Source: Spisula solida (Eukaryota > Mollusca > Bivalvia > Venerida > Mactridae). From it: DNA of 64,000 nt. Position numbers and translations under genes: made by a program. The notes under the pieces are model-generated. The model made no database searches, had not been told where the DNA came from, and worked only from the letters and a program-made list of their open reading frames with translations. Numbering within the stretch: position 1 is the first letter of the stretch; each line of letters opens with the position of its first letter. The stretch lies in contig OX365946.1 of assembly GCA_947247005.1 (NCBI GenBank), positions 3,170,453-3,234,452 on the forward strand, in the 5' to 3' direction. Shown piece by piece: positions 48,125 to 61,234 of this stretch.

Positions 48125-49130
48125 ATGTGCCATTTTCTATGGCTCTTTTTGTACGACAGTGCGTTCATCTTATGTAAACGGCTATAGGAAACCATTCGCA
48201 AGTTCAGTGTTACACAGTGAGTGATGCGAAATTGAGTCGTTTTACATTTGATAGTAAGAAATTTCATTAATGTGACACCATAATTCTTCCTTGCTGTTTA
48301 AATTATTCGCCTTTTACTTATTTAAGGCATTTCGACATGCCATCCCATTCCGATTGTCCGGAGCCTAACTTTGACACAAGTAGTTAATGACTGATTACAT
48401 GGCATGCGTGTTTTGCAATGAATCGAAGTGCCGTGTGCAATAACTACAACCATAACTCTATCATGTTCAATTTTTAAATGATTGCCCGAGCATAACTATC
48501 ATGATCACATTACTCACAGTTCAAATGACTAGAAACCCTGCGAGTCGGGTATGTTTTCAGATGTCAGATAGTTTTCGTGAAATATAAGTATTTAGTCAGG
48601 CAACATATCCGACTCATGGAGGTTTGATTCTTGTGCACATTTGTCCCCGGTTTACTTATTGTTATGTTCAGTTTGGCATTGTGGCATGTCCTTGTGGTTT
48701 GTGTATTGTTCTTGTTGTGTGTTTCTGTTGTATCATTCTTGATTGGATCTGCAATATTGACTCCATCACAGGCTCAGTCATGCCATATAGTAAAGATCGG
48801 TCATCAGATTAGCTATGTCTGTGTTTTATCTATAATTAAGCATGGTCACTCTTGGAACCGTGCTTTATTATACAATAACACAATACATATTGATTTTTGT
48901 TTAGATGACGTGTCTGTTTGTTGAAGTACAATGTTATATGTTTTCTTAATAATGACATTTTTAAATGTAATGTAATTATATTGTTATCTTAACTACGCTG
49001 TATGTATGGAAGGCTGGAGACCTTCAATTCCTCTGAATAAAATATTTGTATCCATGATTTTTTTAACAATTGCAAGTATTATCTTAAAATTAAACTAAGA
49101 TGATATTATATACATAAATACATGTATAAG
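48125..49130. other. Unassigned flank
   Basis: Overlapping ORFs at 48624-48924 encode low-complexity hydrophobic sequence without recognisable motifs. No gene is called. Confidence 0.35.
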
Positions 49131-49436
49131 GGCCATAGGTCGCTGACCTGTCCTAGCAGTTCATACAGACCCCTTAATGGGAATCAAATTAATACAGCCT
49201 CTATCGGATGTACAAGGTTTTCAAATCGTCGTACAAAGCGTCTTGTGATTTACAACACATAAACAGTTATTAAAGTTTAAGCCAGGTTTTGGCTTTGATT
49301 TGACCTAATGACCTAGTTTATGACCCCAGATAACCCAATATCGAACTTCACGTAGATTTTGTTGAAATGATCAATGTGACCACCTTGCATATAGATAAGC
49401 CAACATTGAGACCTCTAGCGCCCAGACATGGAGTCC
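49130..49436. repeat. Mollusc-type repeat ('gaccaagtttcat' family), truncated copy 3
   Basis: The head 'ggccataggtcgctgacctg' and body 'tgacctagtttatgacccca', 'cccaatatcgaacttcacgt' match the copies at 17765 and 38330. It is cut off by the hairpin at 49440. Confidence 0.75.
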
Positions 49437-49439
49437 ATT

Positions 49440-49589
49440 ACTTTGAAAAGTAATCGATTATTAATCGACTATTTAGACATCTTTCGATAATCGATTAATA
49501 ATCGATTAACTGATTAATTGTTTGGTAATCGATTAAATTATTAATCGTTAATTAAAGTAATCGCATGATTAACGAGTACTTTTCAAAGA
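49440..49589. repeat. TAATCGATTA-rich hairpin, hAT-like remnant
   Basis: 'actttgaaaagta' at the left and 'tacttttcaaag' at the right are inverted complements. Between them 'aatcgatta' recurs at least five times on either strand. Such sequences occur near hAT transposon ends in animals; the assignment is inference. Confidence 0.55.
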
Positions 49590-51559
49590 CACGAAACAAA
49601 ATAAAGTTAAATGACGTGTTTATAAAACGGTTACATATGTGTCTATCTAAGTAGTACTAAACAGACACATCCGTTAGAGACACAAAATGTTATTACCTGC
49701 GAGCTTAATATTGGATAGCTCAAAGTAAAAAGTCCATGGAGGGGCACGTGACCTGTTCTAGTTTACGATTTCAATTTTTTTAGGATCAGCGGGTAAAATT
49801 AGTGCTGGTTGTTTCCTTTGATAAAATTAACAACATATACAGTTTCTTTTTGTCTCCAAAGTCATATACGGAGAATTACCATCCAGTGTTAATGTCTATT
49901 CAGAGACTTAAATTCTAAATGTCTCTTGTCTATTGGCATGGAATTATCGGAATTGGTTTATGATCTTTGATATTGTTAAACACTGAAAACATGTCTTATG
50001 ATAATACCTTTTAATGGACTGATACCAGGTTTTATTTATAAGAATATATTAAATATTATATGGAACAAGGGAGTCATAATATGCAATTATGTGTCTTGAA
50101 AATTGGTTTGTTATACAAGAAGTTATTTAACAATTTGTGGATAAATTTCGTATGTCAAATTATCGTGCATATAGTTTTCCCAATTTGAAAGCTACCGGTC
50201 TATCGCGCTTATTCTTTTCACAATTTTGAGATTTTCATGCTTAATTTTATACACATCAGCTGTTGAATTATGCAGATAGAAGGTCGAGGATCCTGTCAAT
50301 TATCTGTCAAATGAAGTCGGTACATCATTTGCTCGCAGAAACTATTTGACTTGTTAACATTTGCGTACTGTTTTCAAGAGACAAATGGTTCTCTTTCATG
50401 AATAAAGTTCAAATAATTATGCTTGTTACATTAAATCATCATTAGGCGTTCAGAAGGTTTGTCACTAAGCCTTCCAAATGGATATTTTCCAGAAATTTAT
50501 AATAACTCCTAGCAGCCATACTTATAACGGTTCAAGTAATAACTTATTAGGCCAATGAATAAGGCTTAGGGTACAAATTATGAAATTCACTCCCGATTAA
50601 AACAGATCGATGTATGCACAGGCAATCGTCGTATGATATTCACAATTACCTACTCCCTTCAATAGACTAAACAGTATGTACAGAACTACAACATGACTTT
50701 CATTAAATGTCTTTATTTGTGCATGTAGTTAACAAAACTAATTTATAAAAACATCATTGTGTACACAATGTAATACAGTATAACATACAATTTTTTTTAT
50801 ATAGATCTAAATGAAATAGAATTTGTTGCCATGGAAACGTAAATAAAATGTCAAATATGAATGTATTTTGTTAAAGAACTTTATTAATAATATGTCTTTA
50901 AATGATCAATTATAATATATTTATATATTTACATCTTGGGGACCAAAAAATAGTACAGTTTTGAAAAGTATTACCAACTAACGCACACAACAGTTAATTT
51001 AATAACATCTACTGTTTTCCAGTTTTCCAGTTTTTCATTAGCTTATTGCTATGCTACTTTAAAGCGCGTTAAAATATAGCTTAAATGCATTAAGTACACT
51101 AAAAGGTAATTTAAATCAATAAGTTTATAGATCAGTCAATAATTAATCGAATGACACATGTGATATAAGTAATTTTTGTCACGTTGTCATGGTAACAGCT
51201 TAAACAATGAAAACAGCATTGACATTGAGTATTTGATTATGCGCTAAAAGAGAAACGATTCAAATATTTACAATATGAAGAACTAAATTAATAATAAAAA
51301 CACCCTGTTAAATCAATTCGTTCTGAAATGTAATGCATTTAATGAAACCCGCGTGAAATATATCAAACGATATTACAGAGAACGCCCTAGTATGTTCAAA
51401 TTTATCGAACTTCTGAACACGTATAACAAAAAACTTATGTTAAATCTTCGTCATTTTATAAATAACGCGTCGAAACGTAGAATAGCAACAATCCAACAAT
51501 AAATATCCAGTCACCACATGCAATATTAGATGTATACTTATATATTAGATTTTGATCAC
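49590..51559. other. Unassigned AT-rich flank
   Basis: No gene or clear repeat was recognised. Confidence 0.4.
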
Positions 51560-53290
51560 CTTAATTGTAACAACACACCTTCTTCATTTTTGAACATAAG
51601 AATTATATTATCTGTGAATATTAACTCCACCCAATATTTCATGATAGTTACATATCTATTTACATACAGTGGAACTCTACCGAGTTCTCCATAAATTGCT
51701 GCATTACTAGAGCTAGCTTTGACTCCAAGTATTTGTTTGCAGAATTTCAGATGTACCCTTTCTATATCTTTAGATTTGCTAAAACCCCAAAAAGGACATG
51801 CATAGTTTTAAATTGAGCCAACAAAGGCATCAAACAATTGGAGTGATATAAGCGGGTTTATTTCAAATTTCCTAATATTACATAGCAATACATTCATTGC
51901 TTTAAGCGCTTTACCAATAACATATTGAGTATTTACATTAAACGAACCTGTATAATTGAATACAGTACCTTAGTAATTAAAATCATCGACAACCTCTAAA
52001 AGTTTAGACTATTTTGAAGGTCTTCTACCGAATTACCGACAATAACCATATCATTCGCAAAAAGTAAAACCATAATACATATATCGTCCAATGTAAGACC
52101 CGAGTCGATTTTATTTTGTAATGAAAACTCTAAATCTTCTAAAAATAAAGCGAATAGTGACGGTGAGATGTTTAGACCCTGTTTTAACCCAACTGCTGCT
52201 TCGAAGAAGTCTGAGTTTAACTGCATAACACACGATTTTACTATGTCGTACATCGATTTGAACATTTTAAGAATTGTTCCATCCAAACCCATTTTAAAGA
52301 GTTTATACCAAAGCGCGTTACGGTATACTGAATCAAACGCCTTTTTTAAATCAATAAAAGCACACGGCAATCTTATCTTTTCCGAGAGCGCGTTTTCAAT
52401 TAAATTTTGAAGTAAAAACATAGCATCGGTCGTGCTACGCTCTTTACGAAAGCCGAGCTGCGCGTCAGATAATAAATTATTGCACTCGAACCATTTTTCC
52501 ACTCTATTAGTTAATACATTAGTTAAACAGCTTCCCTATATTGCTCATCAGAGTTATCCCCCTATAATTGTAGGGTTAACGCATGCTTTTTCGGGCTATA
52601 ACATCTGCAGAGTCCCGAGGGACGGTTGGTGCCCAAACCCGCTCCCGAGGGACTCTGCATTTGTTATAAAGCGAAAAAAAACGTGCGTAAACGCTATTAT
52701 AGCATACAAAACATCAATTAATGCAATCGTATTTCAAAATAATGATATTTTGGCGGGAGATTTTGTGACGACGTCGCGAAAACAAACGTAACGTCATACC
52801 AGTTATTGTTATGCACGCCGACTTCCGGTATCGGCAAATACCAAGAAAACATGGATACTGCGGGTTTGTTTAAATGCATAATTTAAATATTATAGAAAAC
52901 TAATGAGTACTTATTAGTACTTAGAAATAAAATGGGAATAACTGTTCATATGAAGCTGTACAACCTTTATAGTCGCCGGTGCGGCCCTGAAATGAGCATA
53001 CGTAAAACTGGACGTTAACAGCGCGTGAATCTTTATGTTTACGCATGGTTTTCGTCCCGTTAACGTATGGGCAAAATCACCGTTTTTATGCTATAATGTT
53101 TGGTAAAGTATTATCTCCCTTTTTAAAAACCGGAATGATATAAGCCTCCAACCACTGGAGCGGAAAATGGCCCGAGTTGAATATTACATTAAACATGTCT
53201 GTTATATGTCCAGCTAATATGTCGTCGGATTCCAGGAAATATTCATTCAAAAGATTGTCGCTTGAACAGAATGCTTTGTAACGGTTTAAT
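51560..53290 (-). pseudogene. Non-LTR retrotransposon RT remnant, split by an insertion
   Basis: On the minus strand: FNSGHFPLQWLEAYIIPVFK near 53160, then (after an insertion) RGITLMSNIGK near 52560. It continues as LLSDAQLGFRKERSTTDAMF, CAFIDLKKAFDSVYR, AAVGLKQGLNISPSLFALFL and VLLFANDMVIVG (52502-51996), then NVNTQYVIGKALKAMN, a stop, and YACPFWGFSKSKDIERVHLK with YGELGRVPLYVNRY. The RT core is FAND instead of FADD, so a catalytic Asp is changed to Asn. Frames and stops mark it as dead. It appears to be the same family as 30015-30790. Confidence 0.8.
52575..53097. mobile_element. Insertion carrying a stable hairpin inside the LINE
   Basis: The LINE reading breaks at about 53100 (VFKKGD) and resumes at about 52572 (GITLMS). 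The ~520-bp insert contains 'ataacatctgcagagtccc' facing 'gggactctgcatttgttat' with a ~40-base GC-rich centre. Terminal matches are not clear. Confidence 0.5.
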
Positions 53291-53299
53291 TTTTTATTT

Positions 53300-54370
53300 T
53301 TAATCGCGGTTTATTACGATACCATATAGCACAACCTCCCTTATGATAAATTTGAGTTATGGACAATATTAATCAAGAACAAAATAAAAATTAAGTAATT
53401 TAAATTTATGAAAATAACATCATAACTTCATTTGCTTGATTCTCAGAAAGCAAATACATTTTTTGTATAATACCACAGTCACTCCATTGTATATGTCATT
53501 TAAATGAAGCTGGCGAGTTTTAAATAGATCAATGATATGTGACTTGCATCTTTGCATTCGAATTAATTCATTTTAAATGGTATCTTATAATTCTCTAGAA
53601 ACTTATGTATGGGTCGGTTTCCAGGAAAATCAACTATTTTGAAAACTATTGATTTTGAGTTTCTCTATCAATTTGCTATTTTTGTTAATACCGAGTTTTG
53701 TGCGAACGTCATTCAATCTTAATTTTAACTAGTAACTGTTACTAGTATTAAGTAAATCCAGTATAACGAAGAGTTCTTACTTTCAAAAGTAGACATATAC
53801 CATGTGAAATTAAACCTAAGATGTAGACTTAAAATTGAGTTCTTAATAAGTGTGTCACTTTTTCTCACAATAATAAGTGTTATATAAAAAACCAGAGCTT
53901 TACAATATTAATGAACTACAGGACCAACATCTGTAAGTTAACATAAAATATCCACATAATAATATTGATATTCAAATGTATAAGATCATACATTTCAAAA
54001 CTAATGTAATTATATAATTTATGATAAGTTTCAAACCTCAAAACGGTGAGCTTCAGAATGAAAGTTTGATTAAGTTTTAAGTCGATACGATCCACTGTTC
54101 TACATATGCATCACACCACAAAGAAGATACCGTGAGCTCTGAAGTATTAACAGCTATATGGTTTCATACATACGCGGAACGTCATTATATTCTGTTTCGC
54201 ACGGCTAGTGCAGACTAGTTCTAGCTAGTATATTACACTTGTGAAAACTGGGTTATCCGGCTAGTGCATTCAACACTAGGCCATTTAGCTGAAACCTTGA
54301 CATTCAGCTTTTGAATATTGTTATACTTAAACTTTGTAGGACTTCTGACAGCTAAAACATTGTATTTCAC
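53300..54370. other. Unassigned AT-rich flank
   Basis: No gene was recognised. Confidence 0.35.
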
Positions 54371-54374
54371 CCAT

Positions 54375-54500
54375 TTTTATGGTAATGGTAGGCGTCATTC
54401 CGCCCGTCCGTCCGACTCGTCATTGTGCAACTCCTCCTACATTGCTTAAGGGATGTTGATGGAACTTTCACAGAACTACTGCTATGATTTCCCCCAGCGC
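54375..54500 (-). repeat. 'cggacggac' mollusc repeat end, inverted copy
   Basis: 'ggtaggcgtcattccgcccg', 'tccgtccgac' and 'gcaactcctcctacatt' are the reverse complement of the end of the array at 62690-63392. Confidence 0.7.
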
Positions 54501-55516
54501 AAATTGTCAGAATTGTTTATTCAACAATTTTGTCGGAATCTCAGAATACAGTCAAATTTAGGGACAAATACTTCACAAATAACACTGTTTGATATACCAC
54601 CCGTTCTTTAATATTTCGCCTTACAGGCTTTATCAAAAATAACAAAGATGCTTTTCTTCACTACAAGGTCAGCTGGTTTTTTCATGAGCATAAATAAAAT
54701 GGCGAAATTTTGATAAACAGGATATGACGTCATGACGTCATTATTGGTGTCAGGCATTGTCATACAATATTGCGCCAAATTTGACTCAAAAGATAAAAAG
54801 GCAGCACAGTAAAATTCAACAAGGAAAAATTGAAGCCATGTAGGTTATAGAAAATGTATATAGCAATAACATTTTAAGACCAAAAGAAATAAATTTAGAG
54901 ATTTTGCGTAGTTTTTACATCAAATCTTGTCATGGAATATTGCGCCAAATTGATTTATAGATGAATTAGAGTGTATCACAGTAAAAGTCAATGAAAATCA
55001 ATAGAAAAAGCCACTTAGTTATAGGAAAAAAATGTAGCAATAATATTTGAATTCAAACAAATTAAACGATTATTTCTGCATAGTTTAATTGTCATATTGT
55101 GTAATAATTGACTTAACCAATAGAAATGCATCATCATCAAATTCAATGAGGAACAATAACAACAGGCAAATAAGTTATCATGAATACATTATGCAGCAGC
55201 AATCATTCCAAGGCTAAAGCCAAGTAATATAGTGATCCTGCATGGTGGAATGTCCAGAAAAATATCAAGGGTAAACACGTTTTGTATTCCCAAGACATAA
55301 TTACAATATTAAGTGCATAGGAAAATTAAAAACCACACTTACCTCCTGGCTACCGGTATGTCAAAAACATTATTAGGATAGGGGCAAAGTAAAACTTGAG
55401 GAGAGGCAAGGCATTCAAGTATGTATTATTAAAAAGTTTACGCCAGTAATTAATGTACAAATAAATCAGTAGAAAAACAAAGCTACATCATCTTTAATTT
55501 ATAACTTCCCCTGCAT

Positions 55517-55735
55517 TTATTCGAACAACTTTAGTGTTTTCGGCGCTTTGATTGCGTATTCCTGTACCCATGTTATAGTATTGATCGACGTTTGATCCAT
55601 TAAATTACCACAGATCCACAGATCATCAACAAAAAAGTTTGCGGATGTCGTTAGGACAGCTCTTTTCCTAGCGCTGAGCTGTTTATACAATTTTCCCTTC
55701 GAAAGTTGAGACCATATCGCGAATTTGTGTTTCAA
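55517..55735 (-). other. Unrecognised open frame
   Basis: 72 codons read, in part, KFAIWSQLSKGKLYKQLSAR and FFVDDLWICGNLMDQTSINT. Composition looks coding-like but I do not recognise a family, and there is no clear splice or start context. It could be a transposon remnant. Confidence 0.2.
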
Positions 55736-55739
55736 TCCC

Positions 55740-58190
55740 TATCTTATTCGTTCTCGCTTATCGTACCCTTTCCGGTTGTTTATAATTTATATATGCAGAG
55801 TTGTGGAATTATAACTTTGTGTAGTTTTTGGGAGGCGTTAAGCCTCTCAATACTTCCATTGCCCATTTCTTAATACAACCTAAACCACCTTTAGGCTGCT
55901 ATGTGAATCCGCATTTAAGTAGTTCCAGAAACTGTCAACATTCCCAATACTGCTACATATGTTTCTCCAAATTTTTATACTGATTTAATTCAATCAGCAA
56001 CATTTGTTTATTCTAAGATCAACAATTATTGTGAAACTGTTCGTTAAATCGATATTTTTGTAGATGATCACTGCGCCGGGGCGATATCGAACTTGTTTCG
56101 TAATATAAAAATGACGTGCTCATCAAATTTCCCGACTGTATGACTATTTTAAGAAACTCCAGTCCAGGGTCACGTGATGGTTTTAACAACGAATCGTATA
56201 TCGTCTGCAAAGTACTGTTATGCAATCATAATTATGGTGTGGCTATACTAGCCGCTTTCTATAAATGTACCACGCTGCGAGGGAAGCGATTACAAGACGG
56301 TACTGTAGAATCTGATAAATAGGCGCGTAGTATTATTTTAAAGCCACTTTTGATATACGCATTCAATACACGTATTACATATAAATTAGTATGCCCCTTT
56401 TTACAATCATTTAGATACCCAACATGCCTATATACCGGTAGTCACATATGCTTATTTTGACATCCAAGACAAGATCGGTGGTAAGAAAACGAACATTAAA
56501 CGTGTAAAGTCGGTTTAAGCTTTAGTAGCACCAACCAGACCGCCTCTCATCAGCACTCTCAGTGCTTTGATTAGACGCTTGATTGTTTTTATTTTATTGC
56601 GCCCATTCTATTCCACTTCTAATATGTTTTAGGCTTACTACCATCAAAATAATTTTCGCGAAACAGTTTGAATTATTTTTATTACGCAATTCAGACCTGC
56701 ACTACTGAATACCAGGAACAGTAAGTATTGATGTCCACGGGCACATTCGATGTTTGGTTATTTATTTAACGAGCATCTTATGAAGTAATGTGAGTGAAAA
56801 AAACGTGAAACATGATGACTCGAACACACAATTTGACATATTACTTAGGACTACAATTATAGGTGCATTGCCTTCATGAGCTCTAGAATTGTGATGGGAC
56901 CGTTGTGATTTGATTTAAACGAGCTGCTATCGCGTCTCAGAAACCTTGTCAAAATACTTACATTATTTTTGAAATCCATTACCATTAAAGGTGAAAGCAT
57001 ATGTTACCAAGAATTGCGCCCCCAAGTACTTCAGTGCTTTGATTATGAACAAACCATTGCTAAGACTAAACAATGTTTTTTCCTTCATGACTGGTCGAGT
57101 TAAACAAATGTATGTTCCGACTACAGGACAAAATGTAGGTGACGGTAATATATATGCTTTATGAATGTATGCTAACTCCTGTCTGAATAGTTTTTCATTC
57201 GTAAAAATTATAGTCTGACAGCTAATTTCAGTTTTTTTTAAATACAAATGATTCTAATTTTGTTTAGTATTTTGTTTAATTATATCGTGCAAATCATCGC
57301 TTTACCTATTACATTTCATCATATGATATGGTAGTTAAAATACTTTTTTGTGTGTAGTCGGCAATTTTAAATAACATTCGACTTAAAATAATGGTACGAT
57401 AAAATTACAATTATAACAGGTGTTAGATAAAAACAGGACCACCAGATATATTTCTTGTCTGAAAGCAAATAATATAAGACAGTCTAAGCAAAACATAATA
57501 TTGCTCTATATTATAGACAACATACAAACATTCTAAAGCTGTTGCACTAACAGGTGTTACGGCCGTATATTCGATCGCATAGTAGTAATTGCATAACAAC
57601 TTACTTAACTAATCAACAACAAAATAACAAACTTAGTTAATTAAGTTTATTGGTTAATTTATCATAGTTTTATAGTTTATTTTCGTCCCATCAATACAAA
57701 TACAGATAAACACAATTACATGTATCAAACTAAAAACATATAATTGTATTGCCACTCTAATCTGAGTTATAAGAGACTAGTACCTATTAAATACTGAATA
57801 AAAAACTAATGACTTAAACATAAAAGACAGATTCTAACACGATCCGCGGATTAATCCAATACACAAAGAGCAAACCGAACCATGTTTTATTACCCCCATA
57901 ATAAATAGCTGTCACATTGGCTGTTACTATTTACGCCCCGTATACAGCAAATTGATCATATCTGTTTGTGCGCTATAAAATGGCAAAACAACTCAATAAA
58001 ATACATAATAAGCATTTATTCAATACACTGTTACTGCTGTTCCTGCAAATAAACAAATTAAACAGCATGAATGTGTTTCGCGTCTTCACAATCCATCGAA
58101 CATCAACATGTGCGTTTCAAAAATAGTTCCAACTACCGTTGTGTAAAATAAATATCACGTGACATATTTATGAATGAAAAATGTAAACAT
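55740..58190. other. Unassigned AT-rich flank
   Basis: Short ORFs around 56019-56322 are opposite-strand overlaps without recognisable motifs. Nothing else was recognised. Confidence 0.35.
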
Positions 58191-58440
58191 TGTAGTAAAT
58201 TATTCTTCCGGTTCGTAGTAAAATGCACTTCCGGTATGTATCGGTGTCGGGGGAGGTAATTGTACAAGTATTGCCACTCAGTTTCAGCAATCGTGAAAGG
58301 TAAACAGGTAAAGTGGAATGCGCGCAGTTAAATAGTACGGGATACTATCGCTACGCACTCGTGATTTAATTTTTCCGCATCCGAACTCCTGCCTGTGTTT
58401 TATTCACCGACAATAAACGCGAACAGATTTTTATTTCTTA
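58190..58440. promoter_or_regulatory. GC-richer patch with ETS-like sites, possible promoter
   Basis: This stretch is richer in CpG than its surroundings and, on the minus strand, has CCGGAAGTG and CCGGAAGA, which are ETS-type sites common at animal promoters. It could be an upstream promoter for the minus-strand transporter, 14 kb from exon 1, or a promoter for something else. This is inference only. Confidence 0.15.
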
Positions 58441-58902
58441 AACAAAATTTCTTTTTTGTTATCACATGTCAAAAATCACAAACTTAGTAGGAAAACAAAT
58501 AAATAAATAGTAATAATAAAACACCTATAATTACAGTTAAAAATATATATAGCTAAGCATACCTAATTTATATTCACATTACACTATTCTTACATTAGAA
58601 ATAAATAAAAGAGTGCATTTACAGTACTAGTATGTACGAACTCTAACTATAGCACATAACCTGCAGTCCAGGAATGCTGTAAATATAGTTCGGCACTCCC
58701 AGACCGTGCAATAAATATTTAAATTAGCTTGACGTGACGTTAGCCAATCCATGCATTGATCCGTCACTGTCGTCAGAATAATATCAACGTCGCCATGACG
58801 TCGCGCTCATTGTACCGCTAAATTTTGGCTGAAACATATGCAGCGCACATCATCCTTCTGAACAATATTGAGCGTTTTCTAAGGTTATGTGATAATTAGA
58901 AT

Positions 58903-59021
58903 CGTGCTCATTACATACGAGTATTATTAAACTCGTCGACAAAAACCAAATGACACTCGGCAAAGCCTCGTGTCATATCATTTTGTCCACTCGTTTAATA
59001 AAACTCGTATGTAATGAGCAC
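58903..59021. repeat. 119-bp near-perfect foldback hairpin
   Basis: The outer arms 'gtgctcattacatacgagt' and 'actcgtatgtaatgagcac' are exact inverted complements. The inner arms 'atgacactcggc' and 'gcctcgtgtcat' also pair, around 'aaa'. The whole block can fold as one stem with small mismatches. Confidence 0.85.
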
Positions 59022-59324
59022 TCATGCAAGATCCTCTATATACAAAGTATTTGAACGAACTTTCAGTATATTGAAACAGGTTTTGGCGGTTAATTTAACA
59101 ATTTCAACATTAGAAAGAACAAACATACATTTGTTAATATCATCCATATCATTAAAATATACATTGATATCCATAGCTTTATCAAATAAGACATTTCTAA
59201 GGGCGCCTTTATTTGCAATAAACCTGGTTTGGTTTCCACCTATTTTGTCAAACTGTCCGTTTGAAACGAAAACAAGTTTTGCCATTTGTTTAAAACAATC
59301 TCGAACCGGTTTGTCAAACCTTCC
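59022..59324 (-). other. Unrecognised open frame beside the hairpin
   Basis: From an upstream stop at about 59325 the frame reads KPVRDCFKQMAKLVFVSNGQ, FDKIGGNQTRFIANK, then MDINVYFNDMDDINKCMF and LYIEDLA, with TGA at 59022-59024. It stops right at the hairpin edge. The composition is coding-like (few rare repeats, mixed charge), but I do not recognise the family. It may be part of a mobile element. Confidence 0.25.
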
Positions 59325-59419
59325 AAACTACCCCCAGAGGCGGTTTGATCGGTTTGATGCGAAATTACATGCAGTTGAGCGCGGGAAAATGGCCGACCAT
59401 GTTGACTATTACTGAATCT

Positions 59420-61230
59420 CTATGTACACAATTTCTTATCTGATCTGATTAGCTATGGTTGGATTTCTATGCTATAATTATGAATTGTCAATGTTTTAAT
59501 CGAACGTAAAAAGAGCAATTTCAATACCATCCTGGTATTCAATATATCAACCATATTGCCAAATATGACAGTCTAATCAGGTAATAACAAAAGAAAAAAG
59601 ATAATAACTTCATTCTTTTTTATTATTTTTCTTTATAAGCGTGTGTTTCTGTTAATATATCAAGACCATAGTAAAGCTCTTTTCTGTCGCCTTGGTGATC
59701 AAAATATTTCTTCAAACTACCCGTTTGTTCGCAACTCAGTTTAAATCGAAACCAATTTAAGTTTACTGTCCAACGTTTAACCAAACCTATAACCCAAACT
59801 GAAACCGGATATTTTCAACAAAGGCGTCCTAAAGGTTTGGTAAGCAGAGCATTCAATTAGTGCATGCAACTCAGTTACATAAATGACAGATTCTGTCATT
59901 GACTACAAGATTCTCATATCTACCCGTCTCGATACGGAGGGGTGCTACCTCACATCTAAACTTAGCAAGAGCTGTTATGTGCTTATCAGGCATATACATA
60001 GACACATAAGACTCAATTTCAAAATCAGTTTAAACAATTGATAGGGCCTCAACTTGTTTCTACCATTTGCACTAGGACCGGTGGCACTAGATATTGCACG
60101 TTTCCATTCGATTACATATACTTAGCGTCAAAAGTTTTGCAACAAAATTGAAAATCCTTAAGTTATAAATCGCTGGGTTGAAATAACTTTTCTCTTCCAC
60201 GTATCCATGGGAGTATTGTTAGTTATTAGTTTTAAACTATTGTCGTCCATTTTCGTCAGGCTTGAATGTTCACACGGTCTAAAAGGGGTTAATCGTCTAT
60301 TCATGCACGTGTAAATCGGGTATTTCATTTTTCACTTAATTTTCACTTTACACGTGCTTCAAACATGTCGGTAATAAAAGTACATATTCAGTTTTTTTAA
60401 TTAAGCAAGACATGTGCCCTTAAAAAGATTACCAAAATGGGTAATGGTGAACATAATCGTGTATACGAGATTTTCACTAAGGCTGCTTTCGTTCGCATTA
60501 AACTGTCATGCCTTTATCATTAACAAACTTTGGTATCATATCAAACAGATAAATCGTGTATATTACATACCACGTGATGACAGGTCAAGGGTCAATACAG
60601 CTGATATAGACAGGCATTCTGCTAAACCTGTAGCACTTTATTCAACGACATTGCTGTGGATTAACCGTAGTTAACCATACTTTTAAATCAATACAAAACT
60701 TGCATTCCAATTGTGTTTTTGTGAAAACGACACCGTTTTTAAAAAAAACTCCATTTGGGTAAAATCATGTTACGATCACTTAACAATTATGGTCCAAGAA
60801 CGACAATTTTTACCATGCTTACCTCCCTTGAACTATAAGATATTAATAATGGTTGAATATTCTAAACAATGCTGTCAAGTTAAGGTAACGGCAAAAATGT
60901 TACTTAATGGAATAACCGCCTTTATTAGTAGGGTACGTTTTAATGGTCGATTGGTCGTTAGCATAACGCAATATTTCGTGCAAAAATATTAATAAATAGA
61001 AAGGGTATATGGTACCAAATCAAGCACAAACCTTTGCTACGTGTAAAGTGTATTTTTGAAATGTTGGGTTATGTCATATTCAGTGTTCATATGGATAAAT
61101 ACATTGTTTTAAATTTGATGATAATTATTGTTATTAATTTATATCGGTTATATATCAATGTGCACATGTGTAGTTGTATCAGCATAAACTAGCTTACGGT
61201 TCTTATAAAAAAAGACAAAACAAGGTAGGT
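59420..61230. other. Unassigned AT-rich flank
   Basis: The plus-strand ORFs at 60414-60674 and 60711-60992 have no recognisable motif. No gene is called. Confidence 0.35.
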
Positions 61231-61234
61231 TTGC

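Noticed and set aside
48624..48924. Multi-pass membrane protein candidate
   Set aside because: It is hydrophobic low-complexity sequence in two overlapping frames, with no family motif and T-rich composition that explains the hydrophobicity.
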